DNA of 64,000 bases, from contig NZ_UETB01000015.1 of assembly GCF_900116375.1 (NCBI RefSeq), positions 28,327 through 92,326 of the forward strand. Direction: 5' to 3'. This document shows, in pieces, positions 17,377 through 27,675 of this stretch (position 1 is its first letter; every line of letters begins with the position of its first letter). Under the pieces are notes generated by a model. That model searched no databases. It was given only the letters and a program-made list of their open reading frames with translations, and was not told the DNA's origin. Source of the stretch: Georgenia satyanarayanai. Its GTDB lineage: Bacteria; Actinomycetota; Actinomycetes; Actinomycetales; Actinomycetaceae. A program made the translations under genes and the position numbers.

Positions 17377-17439
17377 CGGAAAACACTGTCGTCGCAGGTC
17401 AGGCAGCGTTTTCCGCTGATCTGCCGATCAGCGGAAAAC
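17377..17439. other. Candidate attachment region / suf operon terminator
   Basis: GTTTTCCGCTGATC (17408-17421) and GATCAGCGGAAAAC (17426-17439) form a perfect 14-bp inverted repeat around TGCC, 11 nt after the sufT stop. A further CGGAAAAC is at 17377-17384. It lies between the integrase and the first chromosomal gene, so it could be the attachment core, integrase arm sites, or the suf terminator (or a terminator used as attachment site). No tRNA gene is visible. Nothing else is recognisable in 17203-17450. Confidence 0.5.
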
Positions 17440-17450
17440 TGCCAAGAAAC

Positions 17451-17782
17451 TCAGACGTTAAAGCCGAGGGCGCGCAGCTGCTCGCGGCCGTCGGGGGTGA
17501 TCTTCTCCGGGCCCCACGGCGGCATCCAGACCCAGTTGATCCGCATGTCGTTGACGAGGCCGTCCAGGGCCTGGGCGGACTGGTCCTCGATGACGTCGGT
17601 CAGCGGGCAGGCCGCCGAGGTGAGCGTCATGTCGATGACCGCGTTGTTGTGCTGGTCCACGGTCACGCCGTAGACGAGCCCGAGGTCGACGACGTTGATG
17701 CCGAGCTCGGGGTCGATGACGTCCCGCATCGCCTCCTCGACGTCCGCAGCCGTCGTCGGGGACGGGTTGGTCTGGGTGTCAC

Positions 17783-17786
<4 letters not shown>
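17451..17786 (-). CDS. sufT: SufT-type metal-sulfur cluster assembly factor (DUF59/MIP18)
   Basis: A 111-residue DUF59 protein: VEEAMRDVIDPELGINVVDLGLVYG, then LTSAACPLTDVIEDQ with the conserved reactive Cys, and WVWMPPWGPEKITPDGR. SufT helps mature iron-sulfur proteins and is usually the last gene of actinobacterial suf operons, as here. It overlaps the sufU stop by 4 nt. It is the first chromosomal gene beside the island. Confidence 0.93.
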
Positions 17787-20353
<2,567 letters not shown>

Positions 20354-20382
20354 TCAGGTTCTCTTCCTTCAAGTTCGGGGGG

Positions 20383-20730
20383 TCAGGCGTTGGCTGCGAC
20401 GGTCGTGGTGACGTCGACGAGCACGGAGTCGCCCTGGACGGTGACGGGGTAGACGGGCACGGGCTGGGTGGCCGGCAGGCTCAGCGGCTTGCCGGTGCGC
20501 AGGTCGAAGCTGGAGCCGTGGAGCCAGCACTCGATCGCGCCGTCCTCCACCTCCCCGTCCGAGAGGCTCACCTGACCGTGGGAGCAGGTGTCGGAGATCG
20601 CGTGGTACCGACCGTCGTTGTCGCGGACGACCGCGACCGGCACGGGCCGGCCGTCGGCGTCCTCGATGTCGGTGCGCATCGCCTCACCGGGCTCGAGGTC
20701 GCCGGTGTCGCAGACGTACTGGGCGCTCAT
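20383..20730 (-). CDS. Rieske [2Fe-2S] ferredoxin of the suf operon
   Basis: A 115-residue Rieske-fold ferredoxin of the dioxygenase-component type. Cluster ligands are Cys49-x-His51 (TCSHG) and Cys68-xx-His71 (CWLHGS). Such a gene is regularly placed between sufD and sufC in Actinobacteria and may supply electrons during assembly, but its role is not established. It overlaps the sufD stop by 4 nt. Confidence 0.9.
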   Translation of the reverse strand: MSAQYVCDTGDLEPGEAMRTDIEDADGRPVPVAVVRDNDGRYHAISDTCSHGQVSLSDGEVEDGAIECWLHGSSFDLRTGKPLSLPATQPVPVYPVTVQGDSVLVDVTTTVAANA

Positions 20731-21962
20731 GCCGTGGCGTGCTCCATCGTGCGGTCGAGCTCGGCCTCGATGGCCTCCATGAGGCGCTCGGAGACGACGG
20801 GGACGCCGATCTGGGCGATGAGCTCGGCGAAGAAGCCGCGGACGACGAGGCGGCGGGCCTCGGCCTCCGGGACACCGCGCGAGCGCAGGTAGAACAGCTG
20901 CTCGTCGTCGAAGCGACCGGTGGCGCTGGCGTGCCCGGCCCCCTCGATCTCCCCGGTCTCGATCTCGAGGTTGGGCACGGAGTCCGCGCGCGCGCCCTCG
21001 GTGAGGACGAGGTTGCGGTTGAGCTCGTAGGTGTCGGTGCCCTCGGCGGCGACGCGGATGAGGACGTCACCGATCCACACGGAGTGGGCGTCCTTCCCCT
21101 GGAGCGCACCCTTGTAGGTGACCCGCGAGACGCAGTTCGGCTCGTTGTGGTCGACGAAGAGGCGGTGCTCCTGGTGCTGGCCGGCGTCGGCGAAGTACAG
21201 GCCGAGCATCTCGACGTTCCCGCCGGGGCCGGCGAAGGCGGCGTCCGGGGTCACGCGCACGACGTCGCCGCCGAGGGTGACGACGATGTGCTTGAGCGAG
21301 GCGTCCCGGCCCACGCGGGAGCGGTGCGCCGAGAGGTGGAGCGCGCCGTCCTCCCAGTCCTGCACGGAGACGACCGTGAGGCGGGCGTTGTCCGCGACGT
21401 CGACCTCGACGGTCTGGGCGAGGCTGGCGCTGCCGCGGTGGTCGAGGACGACGATCGCCTCGCTGCTCTCCTCGGCACGCAGGAGGACGTGCTGGGCCGC
21501 GACGCCGTCGGCGCCGGTCCCGGTCACGGTGACCATCGTGGGTGCGGCAGCGACGTGGTTCCGCGGCACGGTGAGGACGAGCGCCTCGGTGAAGGAGGCC
21601 CACGCGGCGGCCGCGGTGCGGTCACCGGGTGCCCCGACCCGGCCGAGGCGGGAGTCGTCACGGCCCACGCGCTCGACGGTGACACCCTCGGCGGCCTCGA
21701 CGGTGACGTCCGGGGCCGCACCGTCGAGCTCACCGGCGAAGAACCGCTGGAGGCGGTCGACGGGCGTGAAGCGCCAGTCCTCCTCGCGCCCGGTGGGCAC
21801 GGGGAAGTCGGACAGCTCGAAGGAGGTGGCGCGGTCGGCGCGGGAGGCCTCCGGGACGACGCCGCCACCGTGGGTGTGGGCGGCGTCCGTGGAGGCGCGG
21901 GAGTGGTCGGTCTTCATCTGGTTGTTCGTCGTCCCCTTGGTCGTGTCGGTCGTCGCGGTCAT
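20727..21962 (-). CDS. sufD: SufD scaffold subunit
   Basis: A 411-residue protein of the SufB/SufD beta-helix family. The N-terminal FPVPTGREEDWRFTPVDRL and C-terminal DEQLFYLRSRGVPEAEARRLVVRGFFAELI are typical. It partners SufB and SufC in the cluster scaffold. It shares a base with the sufB stop region, so the genes are translationally coupled. Confidence 0.94.
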   Translation of the reverse strand: MTATTDTTKGTTNNQMKTDHSRASTDAAHTHGGGVVPEASRADRATSFELSDFPVPTGREEDWRFTPVDRLQRFFAGELDGAAPDVTVEAAEGVTVERVGRDDSRLGRVGAPGDRTAAAAWASFTEALVLTVPRNHVAAAPTMVTVTGTGADGVAAQHVLLRAEESSEAIVVLDHRGSASLAQTVEVDVADNARLTVVSVQDWEDGALHLSAHRSRVGRDASLKHIVVTLGGDVVRVTPDAAFAGPGGNVEMLGLYFADAGQHQEHRLFVDHNEPNCVSRVTYKGALQGKDAHSVWIGDVLIRVAAEGTDTYELNRNLVLTEGARADSVPNLEIETGEIEGAGHASATGRFDDEQLFYLRSRGVPEAEARRLVVRGFFAELIAQIGVPVVSERLMEAIEAELDRTMEHATA

Positions 21963-23392
21963 CAGCCCACCGCCCCTTCCATCTGCAGCTCGATGAGGCG
22001 GTTGAGCTCGAGTGCGTACTCCATCGGCAGCTCACGCGCGATCGGCTCGACGAAGCCGCGGACGATCATCGCCATGGCCTCCGGCTCCTCCATGCCGCGC
22101 GACATGAGGTAGAAGAGCTGGTCGGCGCTCACCTTGGAGACGGTGGCCTCGTGGCCCATCTCGACGTCGTCGACGCGGACGTCGACGTACGGGTAGGTGT
22201 CCGAGCGGGAGACGAGGTCGACGAGCAGCGCGTCGCACAGGACCGTGGACTTCGACTGGGTCGCACCCTCGAGGACCTGGACCAGGCCGCGGTAGGAGGC
22301 GCGGCCACCGCCGCGGGCCACGGACTTGGAGACGATCGAGGACGACGTGTGCGGCGCCATGTGGACCATCTTCGAGCCGGTGTCCTGGTGCTGGCCCTCG
22401 CCGGCGAAGGCGATGGACAAGGTCTCGCCCTTGGCGTGCTCACCCATGAGGTAGACGGCCGGGTACTTCATCGTCACCTTGGAGCCGATGTTCCCGTCGA
22501 TCCACTCCATGGTGCCGCCCTGCTCGACGGTCGCCCGCTTGGTGACGAGGTTGTAGACGTTGTTCGACCAGTTCTGGATCGTCGTGTAGCGGACGCGGGC
22601 GTCCTTCTTGACGATGATCTCCACGACGGCCGAGTGCAGCGAGTCGCTCTGGTAGATGGGGGCGGTGCAGCCCTCGACGTAGTGCACGTAGGAGCCCTCG
22701 TCGGCGATGATCAGCGTCCGCTCGAACTGGCCCATGTTCTCGGTGTTGATGCGGAAGTAGGCCTGGAGCGGGATCTCGACGTGGACGCCCTTGGGCACGT
22801 AGACGAAGGAGCCGCCGGACCACACCGCGGTGTTGAGCGCGGCGAACTTGTTGTCACCGGAGGGGATGACGGTCCCGAAGTACTCCTCGAAGATCTCCGG
22901 GTGCTCCTTGAGCGCCGTGTCGGTGTCCAGGAACAGCACGCCCTGGGCCTCGAGGTCCTCGCGGATCTGGTGGTAGACGACCTCGGACTCGTACTGGGCG
23001 GCGACGCCCGCGACGAGGCGCTGCTTCTCGGCCTCCGGGATGCCCAGGCGGTCGTAGGTGTTCTTGATGTCCTCGGGCAGGTCCTCCCAGCTGGTGGCCT
23101 GCTTCTCGGTCGACCGCACGAAGTACTTGATGTTGTCGAAGTCGATGTCCGACAGGTCGGCGCCCCAGTTCGGCATGGGCTTCTTGTCGAAGAGGCTGAG
23201 CGCGCGCATGCGGCGCTTGAGCATCCACTCCGGCTCGTCCTTCAGCTCGGAGATGTTGCGCACGACGTCCTCGTTGAGGCCGCGCCGAGCGGTCGCGCCG
23301 GCGTCGTCCTTGTCGTGCCACCCGAACCGGTAGTTCCCAATCGAGGCGATCGTCTCGTCCTGGGTCATGGGGGTGTCGGTCGTACTCGTCAT
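21962..23392 (-). CDS. sufB: SufB scaffold subunit
   Basis: A 476-residue SufB. Typical stretches are [40 protein letters not shown] (split), [20 protein letters not shown] with the conserved Cys, and [19 protein letters not shown]. SufB carries the nascent cluster. The ATG overlaps the sufR stop (TGATG), putting repressor and scaffold in one transcript. Confidence 0.95.
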   Translation of the reverse strand: MTSTTDTPMTQDETIASIGNYRFGWHDKDDAGATARRGLNEDVVRNISELKDEPEWMLKRRMRALSLFDKKPMPNWGADLSDIDFDNIKYFVRSTEKQATSWEDLPEDIKNTYDRLGIPEAEKQRLVAGVAAQYESEVVYHQIREDLEAQGVLFLDTDTALKEHPEIFEEYFGTVIPSGDNKFAALNTAVWSGGSFVYVPKGVHVEIPLQAYFRINTENMGQFERTLIIADEGSYVHYVEGCTAPIYQSDSLHSAVVEIIVKKDARVRYTTIQNWSNNVYNLVTKRATVEQGGTMEWIDGNIGSKVTMKYPAVYLMGEHAKGETLSIAFAGEGQHQDTGSKMVHMAPHTSSSIVSKSVARGGGRASYRGLVQVLEGATQSKSTVLCDALLVDLVSRSDTYPYVDVRVDDVEMGHEATVSKVSADQLFYLMSRGMEEPEAMAMIVRGFVEPIARELPMEYALELNRLIELQMEGAVG

Positions 23393-24108
23393 CAGATTCC
23401 TTCCGTCTCGTCACCGTGCGGTGACGGGGTGGTGCTGGGGCGGCCGGTCGGGACGGTCGTGGGGATGTGGGTGGTGCACACGTGCTCGCCGCCGGCCAGC
23501 GTAGCCAGCCGCTGGACGTGGACGCCGAGGAGGCGGGAGAACGCGCGTGTCTCGGCGTCGCAGAGCTGGTGGTAGGACTCGGCGACGGCCAGCACCGGGC
23601 AGTTGCCCTGGCACAGCTGGACCGCCAGGCCGCGCGGTCCCACGGAGCGCACGGTCGCCGCGTAGCCGTCCTGGGTGAGCGCACCGGCCAGGGCACGCGC
23701 GCGGTCGGCGACGTCCTCCCCGGCTGCCTCGACGACGGGCGCGTAGCGCTCCTCCAGGCCGCTGACCCGCTGGTTGGCGAAGTGGTCGACGGCGTCGGGG
23801 CCCGCGACGTCACCGATGAACTGCAGCGCGTGCGTGGCGAGGTCGGAGTAGGCGTGGGACAGGCCCGAGCGGCCGGCGTCGGTGGCGACGTAGTAGCGCG
23901 CGGGCCGCCCGCGACGGCGCTGGCCGGGGCCGGAGGGCTCGTGGACGACGATGCGCTCGTCGCGCTCGAGGGCGGCGATGTGGCGCCGCACGCCTGCCGG
24001 GGTGAGGGTGAGGAGGCGGGCGAGCTCGGCGGCGCTGACGGGCCCGTGCTCGACGACGAGGCGGAGCACGCGGTCCTGCGTCGCTGACTCGACGCTGGTC
24101 TCGCTCAC
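23392..24108 (-). CDS. sufR: SufR iron-sulfur-sensing repressor of the suf operon
   Basis: A 238-residue winged-helix regulator. The N-terminal HTH ([29 protein letters not shown]) is followed by a C-terminal domain with Cys166, Cys170, Cys183 (LCQGNCP ... HQLC) and Cys211, candidate [4Fe-4S] ligands. It should repress suf when cluster-loaded. I use the GTG at 24106-24108, which has GGAGGA 7 nt upstream; an in-frame ATG at 24213 would reach into the promoter. First gene of the operon. Confidence 0.9.
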   Translation of the reverse strand: MSETSVESATQDRVLRLVVEHGPVSAAELARLLTLTPAGVRRHIAALERDERIVVHEPSGPGQRRRGRPARYYVATDAGRSGLSHAYSDLATHALQFIGDVAGPDAVDHFANQRVSGLEERYAPVVEAAGEDVADRARALAGALTQDGYAATVRSVGPRGLAVQLCQGNCPVLAVAESYHQLCDAETRAFSRLLGVHVQRLATLAGGEHVCTTHIPTTVPTGRPSTTPSPHGDETEGI

Positions 24109-24288
24109 GGCTCGCTCCTCCTTCTCACTCCGGCGGTGGGAGGCGCGCCAGAGGCGCACCGTCACATTAGGGAACAGTCTCGTTGCCGAAATGCTTCCCG
24201 GCAAGCAAGGCAAACCTCACCGTGGGGGTTCTCACGCCCCCGGCTCCCGACCCCGGAGGCCCGCCGCCGCGCGGTTAGGCTGGGCCGC
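24109..24288. promoter_or_regulatory. Divergent sufR / ABC exporter promoter region
   Basis: Between the divergent starts lies an inverted pair TTGCCG ... CGGCAA (about 24181-24202) followed by another GGCAA, a candidate SufR operator. A stretch TTAGG and GGCAAACCTCACC shows weak likeness to iron-box half sites. On the plus strand TAGGCT at 24276-24281 stands 7 nt before the exporter GTG. Confidence 0.5.
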
Positions 24289-25242
24289 GTGCTGACGGAC
24301 TCCCCCGCCCTCCTCGTCGACGGCCTGCGCAAGCGCTACGGCGACCGGGACGTGGTCTCCGGGCTGAGCCTGCGGGCCGCGCGCGGGGAGCTGACCGCCG
24401 TCCTCGGTCCCAACGGTGCGGGGAAGACGACGACGATCGAGTGCTGCGAGGGCCTGCGCCGCCCCGACGGCGGACGGGTCGAGGTGCTCGGTCTGGACCG
24501 GACGCGCCCCGAGAACGCCGCCGAGCTTCGCCACCGGGTGGGCGTCATGCTCCAGGAGGGCGGGCTGCCCATGGCCCCGCACGCCGGGGCGGTGCTGCGG
24601 CACGTCGCGAGCCTCCACGACCGTCCCGAGGCCGCCGGCCCGCTCCTCGAGCGGCTCGGGCTGACGACGGTGGCCCGCACCCGGGTCCGGCACCTGTCCG
24701 GCGGGCAGCGTCAGCGCCTGGCCCTGGCGTGCGCGATCGTCGGGGAGCCCGAGCTCGTCTTCCTCGACGAGCCGACCGCGGGCCTGGACCCGCAGGCCCG
24801 GCTGGCCGTGTGGGACCTCGTTCGGGAGCTGCGCGCGGCCGGCACGTCGATGGTGCTCACCACCCACCTCATGTCGGAGGTGGAGGAGCTGGCCGACCAC
24901 GTCGTCGTGGTCGACCGCGGCGCCAGCGTCGCCGCCGGTCGCCCCGCCGAGCTGCGCGGCGCCCCGCACGTGCGCATCGCTCCCCCGCCGGGCACCTCAG
25001 CCGCGACGCTCGCGGCGGACCTCGCCGCCGCGCTCGCCCAGCACGCGGGTCTGGACACGTGCGCGGAGGCGGGCGGCGTCGTCGTGCGCGGTACGCGGAT
25101 GGACGCGGCGGTCCTCGCCGTCGTCGCCCGTGCCCTCGCCGACACCGGCCACGGGGCGGCCGAGGTCGCCCTCACCCGGCCCACCCTGGAGGACGCGTTC
25201 CTCTCCCTCACCGGCCGAGAGCTGCGGGCGGACGCGGCGTGA
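24289..25242 (+). CDS. ABC-2 type exporter, ATP-binding protein
   Basis: A 317-residue ATPase. Walker A GPNGAGKTT is at 40-48, signature LSGGQRQR near 138 and Walker B LVFLDEPTAGLDPQ near 158; THLMSEVEELADHVVVVDRG follows. A C-terminal domain typical of multidrug/DrrA-type ATPases ends in PTLEDAFLSLTGRELR. The GTG at 24289 is chosen because TAGGCT precedes it by 7 nt (leaderless); the in-frame ATG at 24136 lies within the promoter. It overlaps the permease gene (GTGA). Confidence 0.9.
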   Translation: MLTDSPALLVDGLRKRYGDRDVVSGLSLRAARGELTAVLGPNGAGKTTTIECCEGLRRPDGGRVEVLGLDRTRPENAAELRHRVGVMLQEGGLPMAPHAGAVLRHVASLHDRPEAAGPLLERLGLTTVARTRVRHLSGGQRQRLALACAIVGEPELVFLDEPTAGLDPQARLAVWDLVRELRAAGTSMVLTTHLMSEVEELADHVVVVDRGASVAAGRPAELRGAPHVRIAPPPGTSAATLAADLAAALAQHAGLDTCAEAGGVVVRGTRMDAAVLAVVARALADTGHGAAEVALTRPTLEDAFLSLTGRELRADAA

Positions 25243-25979
25243 GCGCGACCAGCCGCCGGGTCCTCGCGCAGACCCGGTTCGAGACCCTTGCCGTCCTGCG
25301 CAACGGGGAGCAGCTCCTCCTCACGCTGCTGCTGCCCGCCATCGCGCTCGTCGCCCTCGCCTCGACCGACCTCGTGCCGCTGCCCGGGCCGCGGGCGCAC
25401 GCCGCGATGGGCAGTGCCCTGGCGATGGCGGTGGCCTCGTCCTTCACCTCCCAGGCGATCGCCGTGGCGTTCGACCGGCGGTGGGGTGTGCTGCGCATGC
25501 TCGCGACGACGCCGCTCGGGCCGCGAGGGCTGCTCGCGGGCAAGCTCGGGGCGGTGCTCGTCGTCCTCGTCGTCCAGACGGTGCTGCTCGGCGCCATCGG
25601 GCTGGCGGTGGGGTGGCGGCCCGGCGGCCTCGACGTCGTCCAGCTGCTCGGAGCGCTGGCGCTCATGGTGCTGGGGACCGGGGTGTTCGTCACCTTCGCC
25701 CTGCTCGTGGGCGGGACGCTGCGGCCCGAGGCGGTGCTCGCGATCGCGAACCTGCTCTTCGTCCTCATGGTCGTCGGCGGCGGGCTCGTGCTCCCGCTCG
25801 ACATGCTGCCCGGCGCCGTCGCCGCCGTGCTGGCGTTCCTCCCCCCCGGAGCGCTCGGTGAGGCGCTGCGGACGCTGCTCACCGACGGGACGGTCGACGT
25901 CGTCGCCCTCGTCGTCCTCGCGGCCTGGGCGGTGCTCGGTGGTGTGCTCGCCACCCGCGCCTTCCGCTGGGACGCCTGA
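25239..25979 (+). CDS. ABC-2 type exporter, permease
   Basis: A 246-residue integral membrane protein with about six helices, including LLLTLLLPAIALVALAS, AVLVVLVVQTVLLGAIGL, ALALMVLGTGVFVTFALLVG and LLFVLMVVGGGLVLPLDML. RRWGVLRMLATTPLGPRGLLAGK is the usual ABC-2 cytoplasmic segment. GTG start overlaps the ATPase stop. This exporter next to sufR is common in Actinobacteria; substrate unknown. Confidence 0.9.
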   Translation: MSATSRRVLAQTRFETLAVLRNGEQLLLTLLLPAIALVALASTDLVPLPGPRAHAAMGSALAMAVASSFTSQAIAVAFDRRWGVLRMLATTPLGPRGLLAGKLGAVLVVLVVQTVLLGAIGLAVGWRPGGLDVVQLLGALALMVLGTGVFVTFALLVGGTLRPEAVLAIANLLFVLMVVGGGLVLPLDMLPGAVAAVLAFLPPGALGEALRTLLTDGTVDVVALVVLAAWAVLGGVLATRAFRWDA

Positions 25980-25981
25980 GC

Positions 25982-26365
25982 TCAGCCGGCGTCGGTCCCC
26001 TCGGCGGCGCGGCGCTCGGCGAGGCGGGCCTCCTCGGCGCGCACCCGGTTGAGGGTGACGCGCTCCTCGTTGAGCCAGGTGGGCGGCTCGTCGAGAAGCG
26101 CCTTGATCTCGTCCGTGGTGAGCGGGTCCGTGACGCCCGCCCGGGCCAGGCCGGAGGTGGACACACCGAGCCGGCGGGCGACCTCCTGGCGCGGGTGGGG
26201 ACCCTTGCGGCGCAGGTCGCGCAGCCACTCCGGCGGGTCCGCCTGCAGGGCGTTGAGCTCGTCGCGGGAGATGTCGCTCTCCTGGAACTCCGGCGGGGTC
26301 GCGGAGAGGAGCACCCCGAGCTTGCGAGCGGCGGTCAGGGGCTTGAGCATCTGCGGCTTGGCCAT
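25982..26365 (-). CDS. DUF5997 family protein
   Basis: A 127-residue soluble protein: MLKPLTAARKLGVLLSATP, then DELNALQADPPEWLRDLRRKG, a predicted HTH-like RQEVARRLGVSTSGLARAGV, and DEIKALLDEPPTWLNEER. This matches the DUF5997 family, commonly placed beside a lone LysR effector domain in Actinobacteria, as here (divergent). The function is unknown; a DNA-binding role is suggested by the helix-turn-helix-like segment. Confidence 0.8.
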   Translation of the reverse strand: MAKPQMLKPLTAARKLGVLLSATPPEFQESDISRDELNALQADPPEWLRDLRRKGPHPRQEVARRLGVSTSGLARAGVTDPLTTDEIKALLDEPPTWLNEERVTLNRVRAEEARLAERRAAEGTDAG

Positions 26366-26429
26366 TGCTGGATGGTATCGGCCGATAGTCTCGACCCGCG
26401 CCACCCCACCCGTCCCCCGAGGAGCAGCC

Positions 26430-27161
26430 ATGGCCGAGCCCTTCCGCGTCGGCTTCGTGCCCGGCGTCAGCCCGGGCAAGTGGTTCACCCGGTGGGAGCA
26501 GCGGCTTCCCGACTCCCCGCTGGCGCCGCGGCTCGTCGAGCCCGAGGACCAGCGGCGCCTCCTCGTCGAGGGCGAGGTGGACATGTGCTTCGTGCGGCTC
26601 CCGCTGGACCGTGACGGACTGCACCTCATCCCGCTCTACGAGGAGGTGCCGGTCGTCGTCGCCGCCAAGGACCACCCGGTCACCGCCTTCGACGAGGTGG
26701 ACGTCGCCGACCTCGCCGCCGAGCACCTCCTCCAGGACGCTGCTGCCTGCCCCGAGTGGGCCGCCGTCGCCGAGGAGGTGCGCGAGGGCCGCCGGGTGGA
26801 GCCGCCGCCCATGACGGTGGCCCAGGCGGTGGAGGTCGCGGCGAGCGGCGCCGGGATCGTCGTCCTGCCGATGTCGGTGGCGCGCCTGCACCAGCGCAAG
26901 GACGTGCGTGCCGTCCCGGTCACCGGGGTGGCCACCACGCAGGTGGGCCTCGCCTGGCGCGTGGACAACGAGGACCCACGGGTGGAGACCTTCGTCGGGA
27001 TCGTCCGGGGCCGCACCGAGCGCAGCTCGCGCCAGCCTGACGCGCGGCCCGCCGACGCGCGCCCGGAGGCCAAGCGCCCCGGGCCCGGGCGGGGTCGCGG
27101 AGCGGGTGGCGCCCGCCGTCGGGGCGGTCCCGGGCCGCGGAAGGGCCGTCCCGGCCGCTGA
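26430..27161 (+). CDS. LysR-type effector-binding domain protein without HTH
   Basis: A 243-residue protein whose body (FRVGFVPGVSPGKWFTRWE, VDMCFVRLPLDRDGLHLIPL, YEEVPVVVAAKDHPVTAFD, AASGAGIVVLPMSVARL) is the periplasmic-binding-like effector domain of LysR regulators. The DNA-binding N-terminus is absent and the start (ATG after GAGGAG) leaves no room for it. The tail from about 205 is Arg/Gly/Pro-rich. It may act with the divergent DUF5997 protein, which has an HTH-like segment. Confidence 0.82.
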   Translation: MAEPFRVGFVPGVSPGKWFTRWEQRLPDSPLAPRLVEPEDQRRLLVEGEVDMCFVRLPLDRDGLHLIPLYEEVPVVVAAKDHPVTAFDEVDVADLAAEHLLQDAAACPEWAAVAEEVREGRRVEPPPMTVAQAVEVAASGAGIVVLPMSVARLHQRKDVRAVPVTGVATTQVGLAWRVDNEDPRVETFVGIVRGRTERSSRQPDARPADARPEAKRPGPGRGRGAGGARRRGGPGPRKGRPGR

Positions 27162-27311
27162 GCCGCGCCCGCGCCGCCCGGCACGTGGTGTCGGTGATCT
27201 GCACCGAAGTCCGCGACGCGCCGACGACACGCCGGGACACCTGTCGCGCAGCAGCCCTCCGGTGGGACTTGGGTGCGGATCAGCGTCGGCGCCGTCGGCT
27301 CTCCGGCGCTC

Positions 27312-27662
27312 TCACCCTCTGGACGACCGAGGGTGGCCGGTGTCGACAGCCCGGGGGGTGTTGACCCGCAGGACGATCTCCGAGCCCGCCATCCACACGC
27401 TGAACGCCGCGGCGCCCGCCTCGAACCAGGGCAGCCGCTCGTCCCAGCGTGACGGCGACGGCGCTCCCGCCGCACGCCGCAGGAGCAGCAGCCCGCCGGC
27501 GAGGTTGGCCGCCCCCCACGCGCCGTTGACCGCCGGCGAGGAGTCCCGGCCCGCAAGGGGCGTGAGGTGGCGCCGGCCGGCGACCGCGCTGGCCAGGTGC
27601 GGCGCGCTGTTCGCCACGAGGACGCCGCTCAGCAGAGCGGCCCACGTCGACTTCTGTCTCAT
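27312..27662 (-). CDS. Small hypothetical membrane protein
   Basis: A 116-residue protein with three or four hydrophobic stretches (WAALLSGVLVANSAPHLASA, AWGAANLAGGLLLLR, AAAFSVWMAGSEIVL). I do not recognise a family. The ATG at 27660-27662 has GAGAGGG 8 nt upstream and lies just after the sppA stop, so it is co-transcribed with it. Confidence 0.65.
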   Translation of the reverse strand: MRQKSTWAALLSGVLVANSAPHLASAVAGRRHLTPLAGRDSSPAVNGAWGAANLAGGLLLLRRAAGAPSPSRWDERLPWFEAGAAAFSVWMAGSEIVLRVNTPRAVDTGHPRSSRG

Positions 27663-27675
27663 GACCGTCACCCTC

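Noticed and set aside
17377..17450. tRNA gene as integration target
   Set aside because: No cloverleaf or T-loop consensus is present; only the inverted repeat is seen.
24711..27230. 839-codon minus-strand open frame
   Set aside because: Shadow of the ABC exporter, DUF5997 and LysR-domain genes; only the DUF5997 part has family similarity, and in another frame.
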